Notes under the pieces: model-generated
What the model was told of the DNA's origin: nothing
The model's input: the letters and a program-made list of their open reading frames with translations, nothing else
The model's database searches: none
DNA from: Clostridiales bacterium
GTDB lineage: Bacteria; Bacillota; Clostridia; Christensenellales; CAG-138
Length of the DNA stretch: 64,000 nt
Reading direction: 5' to 3'
Assembly: GCA_019416935.1 (NCBI GenBank)
Contig: DXWI01000014.1
Location: 1 to 64,000 of the forward strand
Made by a program: the position numbers and the translations under genes
Shown: positions 59,422 to 64,000 of the stretch, piece after piece
Layout of the letters: every line of letters begins with the position of its first letter
Numbering within the stretch: position 1 is the first letter of the stretch

Positions 59422-60864
59422 ATGAAACGGAGAATCATCGGCTTTCTGCTGGCGCTGGTCGTGATGGCCGGTGTTTTTGCACCGCTCACGCCCGCACACG
59501 CAGAAACCTTTGACAAGGGAACCATTACGGGCGATAGCGTCGCGTTTCGCGAGGGTGCCGACAAATCGTCCGGCTTGATTCGCCGCCTGTCGCGCGGAAC
59601 GATCGTCGAAATCCTTGCGGCCAATGTCAACGCGGAATGGCATCGGGTGCGTTATCGCGGTACAGAGGGGTATGTGAACCGCATGTACGTCAGCTTGCAC
59701 CCCTCGCTGGACGCCTATCAGCGCGCCTATACCGGCGAGGTTGTGAACTGCAACGCATTTGTGAATGTTCGCGAAGCGGCCGATGCATCGTCGGCGCTGC
59801 TCGGCACGGCGGACAAGGGAAGCACCTTTGAGGTGACGGCGGCCAACTGCGCGGACGGATGGCACCAGATCGCTTATGACGGCAAAACCGCCTATATTTC
59901 TTCCGACTATCTGCGCTTGACCGCAAAGGCATCCGATTCGCAGCTCACCTCGCTGATGGTGACGGGCGGCACGACGACCCCCGCCTTTTCACCGGATGAA
60001 TACGGCTATGTGGTTCGCGCCGACGCCGACGAGCTTACCATTACGGCCGCGGGCAACAGCGGCGTGAAGATCGATGTCAACGGTACGGGCAGGAGTTCCG
60101 ATACCGTCAGCATGCCAAGGCATGGCAGCAAGACCGTTCGCATCGCTGTCGGGGGTAAGACACGCTACACGCTGTATATCGTTCGCGGCGCGCTGGTTGT
60201 CGGCACATGGAACATCAAGCGCGGCAACGGCCAGCTTCCCATGCAGGGCCGCCTGATCGAGAACCAGCAGCCGGATGTGATGGCGCTGCAGGAGGTCTAT
60301 CGAAACGCTTCCGGCAGCACGCGCGTGGATAATCTTGCCAGCCTTCGCACCAAAAATATGCAGAACATGAGCTTTGCCACAGCCTTGACCTACAACGGCG
60401 GCGGCGCATACGGCGTCGGACTGCTCTCGCGATACGACATGTCCGAGCCGGAGATCATCAAGCTTGAGAGCGGGTCCTATGAGCAGCGCGTGCTCCAGCG
60501 CGTGGAGATTACGGTGGATGGAAAGAGGGTTTCGCTCTACAATACGCATCTGTCGTTCAACTCGGCGGCCCTGCGCAAAAAGCAGTTTGCGGCGGTGATT
60601 CGGGCGATGAACGCGGATGATAATGCATACAAGATTCTGTTCGGAGATTTTAACGCGAAGGCCTCGGAGTTTTCTCAGTTCAAGGGCTATACCGTGATCA
60701 ACACCACGGATGCGAAGTTCTTTAACTACGCGGGAAACCCGATTGCAAAGAACGAAATTGATAATATCGTTGTTTCCGAAAATATCACCGTGCTCAATTC
60801 CCGCATGATCGAGAACGAATATTCCGATCATAAGCCGCTGATTGCATATTTGCTGCTTGGATAA
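59422..60864 (+). CDS. secreted protein with two SH3-like domains, a beta domain and an EEP nuclease-like domain
   Basis: This 480-residue protein has a signal peptide ('RIIGFLLALVVMAGVFAPLT' then AHA). Two bacterial SH3 repeats follow (~30-90 'VAFREGADKSSGLIRRLSRG'; ~105-165 'AFVNVREAADASSALLGTAD'), then a cadherin-like beta domain (~170-255, 'AFSPDEYGYVVRADADELTI'). The EEP domain (~258-480) has 'VVGTWNIKRGNGQLPMQGRL', 'QQPDVMALQEVYRNASGSTR', 'VSLYNTHLSFNSAALRKKQF', 'ILFGDFNAKASEF' and 'EYSDHKPLIAYLLLG'. It probably acts at the cell wall or outside, as a phosphodiesterase or DNase. Confidence 0.88.
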   Translation: MKRRIIGFLLALVVMAGVFAPLTPAHAETFDKGTITGDSVAFREGADKSSGLIRRLSRGTIVEILAANVNAEWHRVRYRGTEGYVNRMYVSLHPSLDAYQRAYTGEVVNCNAFVNVREAADASSALLGTADKGSTFEVTAANCADGWHQIAYDGKTAYISSDYLRLTAKASDSQLTSLMVTGGTTTPAFSPDEYGYVVRADADELTITAAGNSGVKIDVNGTGRSSDTVSMPRHGSKTVRIAVGGKTRYTLYIVRGALVVGTWNIKRGNGQLPMQGRLIENQQPDVMALQEVYRNASGSTRVDNLASLRTKNMQNMSFATALTYNGGGAYGVGLLSRYDMSEPEIIKLESGSYEQRVLQRVEITVDGKRVSLYNTHLSFNSAALRKKQFAAVIRAMNADDNAYKILFGDFNAKASEFSQFKGYTVINTTDAKFFNYAGNPIAKNEIDNIVVSENITVLNSRMIENEYSDHKPLIAYLLLG

Positions 60865-60890
60865 GAAACCCAACATAGAGAACAAAACAA

Positions 60891-60923
60891 CGGCCGGATG
60901 AGAAAGCGCTCATCCGGCCGTAT
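60891..60923 (+). terminator. intrinsic terminator after the secreted EEP gene
   Basis: CGGCCGGATGAG, loop AAAGCG, CTCATCCGGCCG, followed by TATTGCT. The stem is very stable and the T-tract weak. Confidence 0.7.
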
Positions 60924-61013
60924 TGCTCTGCTTAGGATACCAGTTTCGATCGCTGCATTTTTACTTTGGCTGCCCCATGCCCGTGCGCGGCGGCATCTTC
61001 GGTTTTGGGGACG

Positions 61014-61481
61014 TTACTTTTCCCATGTAAAGATGTGTTCGAGGTGATCGGAGGGCTGCTGCAAACGGGTTTTGAAAAAGGTTGGGAACAGGCGCTCGCC
61101 GGCCAGATCCTCCAGCGGCAGCCAACAGAGCTCGTCCCCCTCGCTGCTCGACAGATAGCGCCCGGCCAGTTCGGGCATGGGTTTCATATAGTAATAGATC
61201 GCAACCTCGTGATGCCGGATGCTGCGCTTATCGTCCCAAAAGAAATTCTCGTGCAAATACCCGATTCGCTCGATCTCCATGGCCACGCCCGTTTCTTCGA
61301 GCACCTCGCGCAATACCGCATCCACGGAGCATTCCTGCATATGCACGCGCCCTCCAATCGGGTAATAGTAACCGGTTGGATGCCGCACCATGAGCAGGCG
61401 GCCGTTATCGATGATGATGGCGCGCACACGCAAAGAAAAAGCATCCGTGCCGGACGAGAACGAAAGATCAAGCTGGTCCAT
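61014..61481 (-). CDS. NUDIX hydrolase
   Basis: This 155-residue protein begins MDQLDLSFSSGTDAFSLRVR. The Nudix box runs from 'YPIGGRVHMQECSVD' through 'AVLREVLEETGVAMEIE', matching G-x5-E-x7-R-E-U-x-E-E-x-G-U. Flanking 'IIIDNGRLLMVRHPTGYYYP' and 'YYYMKPMPELAGRYLSSSEG' fit small nucleotide-pyrophosphatase enzymes. The substrate is not predictable. The gene is alone on the minus strand between terminators. Confidence 0.88.
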   Translation of the reverse strand: MDQLDLSFSSGTDAFSLRVRAIIIDNGRLLMVRHPTGYYYPIGGRVHMQECSVDAVLREVLEETGVAMEIERIGYLHENFFWDDKRSIRHHEVAIYYYMKPMPELAGRYLSSSEGDELCWLPLEDLAGERLFPTFFKTRLQQPSDHLEHIFTWEK

Positions 61482-61573
61482 GCATACCTCCTGTATTCTG
61501 TTTTTTGATTCGCCTCAGCATGATTGTAAGAAAAAACGGGTCGGAAAGCCGATGAAACTGCGATATGGAAGAA

Positions 61574-61597
61574 GGGCGGCGGACCGGCTCCGCCGCC
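61574..61597 (-). terminator. terminator of fba
   Basis: Minus strand: GGCGGCGGA, loop GCCGG, TCCGCCGCC, then CTTCTTCC. It lies 12 bp after the fba stop. Confidence 0.65.
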
Positions 61598-61608
61598 TGG
61601 GAAAACGG

Positions 61609-62562
61609 TTATGCTCTGCCGTTGCAGCCGAGCACGTTGACGATCTTGTGCGCAACCATGTCCTTGATGGCGTTGCGCGCAGGCTTGAGGTACTGGCGCG
61701 GGTCAAAATGATCCGGATGCTGGTTGAAATACTGCCGGATGCAGGCGGTCATGGCAAGGCGAAGGTCGCTGTCGATATTGATCTTGCAGACGGCCATTTT
61801 CGCGGCCTCGCGGAGCTGATCCTCCGGCACGCCGATTGCGCCGGGCATATTGCCGCCGTTCTCGTTGATGATCTTTACAAATTCCTGCGGTACGGAGGAG
61901 GAACCGTGCAGTACGATCGGGAAACCGGGCAGGCGGCGGCTGACCTCTTCGAGAATATCAAAGCGTAGCTGCGGCTTGGTGCCGGGCTTGAACTTGTACG
62001 CGCCGTGGCTGGTGCCGATGGCGATGGCGAGGGAGTCCACGCCGGTGCGGGTCACGAAATCCTCAACCTCTTCGGGGCGGGTGTAGGAGGAATCCTCGGC
62101 GGAAACCTGCACCTCGTCCTCGATGCCGGCCAGCGTGCCGAGTTCGCCCTCGACGACCACGCCGTGATCATGGGCGTATTCCACGACCTGTCGGGTGAGC
62201 TTGATGTTCTCTTCGTAGGGCTTGCTGGAGCCGTCGATCATGACGGAGGTGAAGCCGCCGTCGATGCAGCTTTTGCACAGCTCGAAGGAATCGCCGTGGT
62301 CGAGGTGGACGCAGATCGGAAGGGCGAAGCCTGCGTTCTGCTGCGCGTCCTCCACGGCCGCCTCGATCAGCTTCATCAGATAGATGTGGTTTGCATAGGC
62401 TCGCGCGCCCTTGGAAACCTGAAGGATCAGCGGCGCATGCTCCTGCACGGCGGCAGCGGTGATGCCCTGAATGATCTCCATGTTGTTCACATTGAATGCG
62501 CCGATGGCATAGCCGCCTTTGTACGCATCCTCAAACATCTTTTTGCTGGTTACGATTGGCAT
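61609..62562 (-). CDS. fba: class II fructose-1,6-bisphosphate aldolase
   Basis: This 317-residue protein begins MPIVTSKKMFEDAYKGGYAI. It has 'GAFNVNNMEIIQGITAAAVQ', zinc ligand 'ICVHLDHGDSFELCKSCID', 'FTSVMIDGSSKPYEENIKLT', 'VVVEGELGTLAGIEDEV' and 'PIVLHGSSSVPQEFVKIINE', the standard class II aldolase set. It splits FBP in glycolysis. AAAGGAG precedes the start. GAPDH begins about 1.2 kb away on the other strand. Confidence 0.95.
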   Translation of the reverse strand: MPIVTSKKMFEDAYKGGYAIGAFNVNNMEIIQGITAAAVQEHAPLILQVSKGARAYANHIYLMKLIEAAVEDAQQNAGFALPICVHLDHGDSFELCKSCIDGGFTSVMIDGSSKPYEENIKLTRQVVEYAHDHGVVVEGELGTLAGIEDEVQVSAEDSSYTRPEEVEDFVTRTGVDSLAIAIGTSHGAYKFKPGTKPQLRFDILEEVSRRLPGFPIVLHGSSSVPQEFVKIINENGGNMPGAIGVPEDQLREAAKMAVCKINIDSDLRLAMTACIRQYFNQHPDHFDPRQYLKPARNAIKDMVAHKIVNVLGCNGRA

Positions 62563-62600
62563 ATATTGTTACTCCTTTTTGGATATAATAACCCGTGCTC

Positions 62601-62628
62601 ATTATACCGCATTTTGCCCAAATTGCAA
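62601..62628 (-). promoter_or_regulatory. promoter of fba
   Basis: Minus strand: TTGCAA (62623-62628), 16-bp spacer, TATAAT (62601-62606). Shares an AAATTGCAA direct repeat with the divergent promoter at 62635. Confidence 0.75.
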
Positions 62629-62634
62629 GATAAA

Positions 62635-62663
62635 TTGCAATGTTCTCCGGATTGGGGTATACT
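62635..62663 (+). promoter_or_regulatory. promoter of the glycosyltransferase gene
   Basis: TTGCAA at 62635-62640, 17-bp spacer, TATACT at 62658-62663, divergent from the fba promoter only 7 bp away. Confidence 0.75.
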
Positions 62664-62694
62664 AATTCTGGAAAAACAGACAGGAGGAAGAATG

Positions 62695-63627
62695 ATGCCG
62701 GAACAACTATTGTCGCTCGTCATTCCCGTTTTTAACGAGCAGGAAGTGCTCGAGACGTCCTTTCAGCGCATGGATGCCGCCATGCAGACAACCGGCCATC
62801 CGTATGAGATCATCTATGTCAACGACGGCAGCCGGGATAACACGCTGGAAATTCTGCGAAAGATTGCCGCCGGGGCGCCGCAGGTGCGCGTGCTCTCCTT
62901 CTCCCGCAATTTTGGCCATCAGCTCGCCGTAACCTGCGGCATGGACGCTGCCCGCGGCAGCGCGCTCATCATCATCGACGTCGACCTGCAGGATCCGCCG
63001 GAGCTGATTCCGCAGATGGTGGAGCAGTGGAAGCGGGGCGCGGATATCGTCTATGGAAAGCGCCTGAAGCGTGAGGGCGAAACGCTGTTCAAAAAGCTCA
63101 CCGCCAGCATGTATTACCGCTTGCTCGACTGGATGAGCGCCTACCCGATTCCGCTCGATACCGGCGACTTCCGCCTCATCGACCGGCGCGTGGCGGATGT
63201 ATTCCTGCAAATGCGCGAGCACAACCGCTTTTTGCGCGGCATGTCCGCATGGATGGGCTTCCACGCGGAGCCGATCGAATACGAGCGGCAGGAGCGCGCC
63301 GCGGGCAGCACCAAGTATACGCTCAAGAAGATGCTTCGCCTCGCCATGGACGGCATCACCGGCTTTTCGGACAAGCCGCTTACGCTCGCCGGCGGATTGG
63401 GGATCGGCGTGTGTGTCCTTTCGGGACTCGGGCTTTTGGCGCTCATCGTCTGTGCGGCGTGCGGCGTCGGCGTTGCGCCATGGCTTTGGGCGGCGGATGG
63501 TATCGTACTGCTGCAAGGGTTGACGCTTTGCTGCATGGGCTTGCAGGGCATGTATTTCGGACGCATGTACGATGAACTCAAGGGCCGTCCGCTGTACATC
63601 GTGTCGGAGCGGATCAACATTGACTGA
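62695..63627 (+). CDS. polyprenyl-phosphate glycosyltransferase family 2 (DPM/GtrB-like)
   Basis: Start chosen at ATG 62695, seven bases from AGGAGG; ATG 62692 is also possible. The 310-residue protein has the GT2 opening 'LSLVIPVFNEQEVLETSFQR', the nucleotide site 'YEIIYVNDGSRDNTLEILRK', DXD-type 'SALIIIDVDLQDPPELIPQM', and 'YPIPLDTGDFRLIDRRVADV' with 'RAAGSTKYTLKKMLRLAMDG'. Two C-terminal membrane helices follow (~235-290). It transfers a sugar to a lipid carrier for wall or envelope glycosylation. Confidence 0.9.
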   Translation: MPEQLLSLVIPVFNEQEVLETSFQRMDAAMQTTGHPYEIIYVNDGSRDNTLEILRKIAAGAPQVRVLSFSRNFGHQLAVTCGMDAARGSALIIIDVDLQDPPELIPQMVEQWKRGADIVYGKRLKREGETLFKKLTASMYYRLLDWMSAYPIPLDTGDFRLIDRRVADVFLQMREHNRFLRGMSAWMGFHAEPIEYERQERAAGSTKYTLKKMLRLAMDGITGFSDKPLTLAGGLGIGVCVLSGLGLLALIVCAACGVGVAPWLWAADGIVLLQGLTLCCMGLQGMYFGRMYDELKGRPLYIVSERINID

Positions 63628-63655
63628 TTTTCGCCGGAATAAAAAATTTTTCTGG

Positions 63656-63684
63656 TTGCGTTTTTTGATGAAATGCGCTAATAT
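63656..63684 (+). promoter_or_regulatory. promoter of gap
   Basis: TTGCGT at 63656-63661, 17-bp spacer, TAATAT at 63679-63684, followed by a ~45-nt leader with AAGGAGG. Confidence 0.65.
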
Positions 63685-63738
63685 ATCATTGGTTTTTTAG
63701 GGTAAACAAATATAATGAACATAAGGAGGCATGCAAAA

Positions 63739-64000
63739 ATGTCAGTAAAAGTTGGTATCAATGGCTTTGGCCGTATCGGTCGTCTCGTCTTCCGCGCAGC
63801 GGTCAAGAACCCCAACATCGAAATCGTTGGCATCAACGATCTGATCACGCCGGATTACATGGCGTATATGCTCAAGTATGACACCGTTCACGGCCGCTTC
63901 GACGGCACGGTCGATTACACCGAGAACTCCCTGATCGTCAATGGCAAGGCCATCCGCGTCACCGCCGAGAAGGATCCCGCGAACCTGAAGTGGGACGAGG
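63739..64000 (+). CDS. gap: glyceraldehyde-3-phosphate dehydrogenase (partial)
   Basis: Starts at ATG 63739 with AAGGAGG upstream; 87 codons are visible. 'MSVKVGINGFGRIGRLVFRA' is the NAD-binding opening, followed by 'EIVGINDLITPDYMAYMLKY' and 'DTVHGRFDGTVDYTENSLIV'. It is the glycolytic enzyme after aldolase and triose-phosphate isomerase. It continues beyond the window. Confidence 0.95.
   Translation, partial: MSVKVGINGFGRIGRLVFRAAVKNPNIEIVGINDLITPDYMAYMLKYDTVHGRFDGTVDYTENSLIVNGKAIRVTAEKDPANLKWDE

Overview
This 64 kb window is chromosomal DNA from a fairly GC-rich, anaerobic, spore-forming Firmicute (Clostridia-type). The evidence is a SpoIVFA/SpoIVFB-like pair, a rubrerythrin, a 2[4Fe-4S] ferredoxin, the Prp protease next to an L27 with an N-terminal extension, and AGGAGG-type ribosome binding sites. 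I did not try to name a genus.

Layout. (1) About 1-24.9 kb is an incomplete siphovirus-type prophage, almost all on the minus strand. Read in transcription order (high to low coordinates) it has a DUF927-type ATPase gene, an iteron-like repeat block, a DEAH helicase, a VRR-NUC nuclease, a run of small overlapping early genes, a sigma-region-4-like regulator, both terminase subunits, portal, a minor capsid protein with an extra C-terminal domain, scaffold, major capsid, connectors, tail genes, tape measure, Dit, tail endopeptidase and a large receptor-binding fibre. A HicA/HicB toxin-antitoxin unit faces the other way inside it. The left end continues beyond the window. The right end is broken: DUF927 has lost its 5' end and abuts a plus-strand fragment of another phage protein. 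No polymerase, repressor or integrase is visible. (2) 25.7-30.7 kb holds a YitT-like membrane protein and a redox island: ferredoxin, NapH-like Fe-S membrane protein, thioredoxin, a CRP-type regulator, a DUF6132-like peptide, CcdA and a TlpA-like thioredoxin. Three copies of one palindrome (GTGA-N5-TCAC) sit about 40 bp upstream of the likely transcription starts of its three plus-strand units. (3) 31-34.9 kb carries a LacI regulator, a DUF2935 protein, a small membrane peptide and a rubrerythrin. (4) 35-41.8 kb is an F-type ATP synthase operon of unusual architecture. A second b-like stalk segment, the delta C-terminal domain and the alpha subunit form one 737-residue ORF, and epsilon lacks its C-terminal helical region. 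(5) 41.9-46.0 kb has tRNA-Ala(CGC) and a minus-strand operon for a sugar/nucleoside ABC importer plus a pseudouridine-5'-phosphate-glycosidase-like enzyme. (6) 46.7-53.3 kb has a methylthioadenosine-phosphorylase-like enzyme, an acetyltransferase, malic enzyme, an L,D-transpeptidase lipoprotein, an EEP-family phosphodiesterase and the SpoIVFA/B pair. (7) 53.4-58.4 kb is the conserved radical-SAM, DUF2344, RNase G, L21, Prp, L27 block. (8) 58.5-64 kb has an acetyltransferase, a secreted SH3/EEP protein, a NUDIX hydrolase, class II aldolase, a polyprenol-linked glycosyltransferase and the start of GAPDH.

The observations most worth following up are the b-delta-alpha ATP synthase fusion, the shared operator of the redox island, the TGTTCCAC iteron cluster in the prophage, and the broken prophage junction. 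All family assignments come from reading motifs, gene order and family knowledge. No database search was run.
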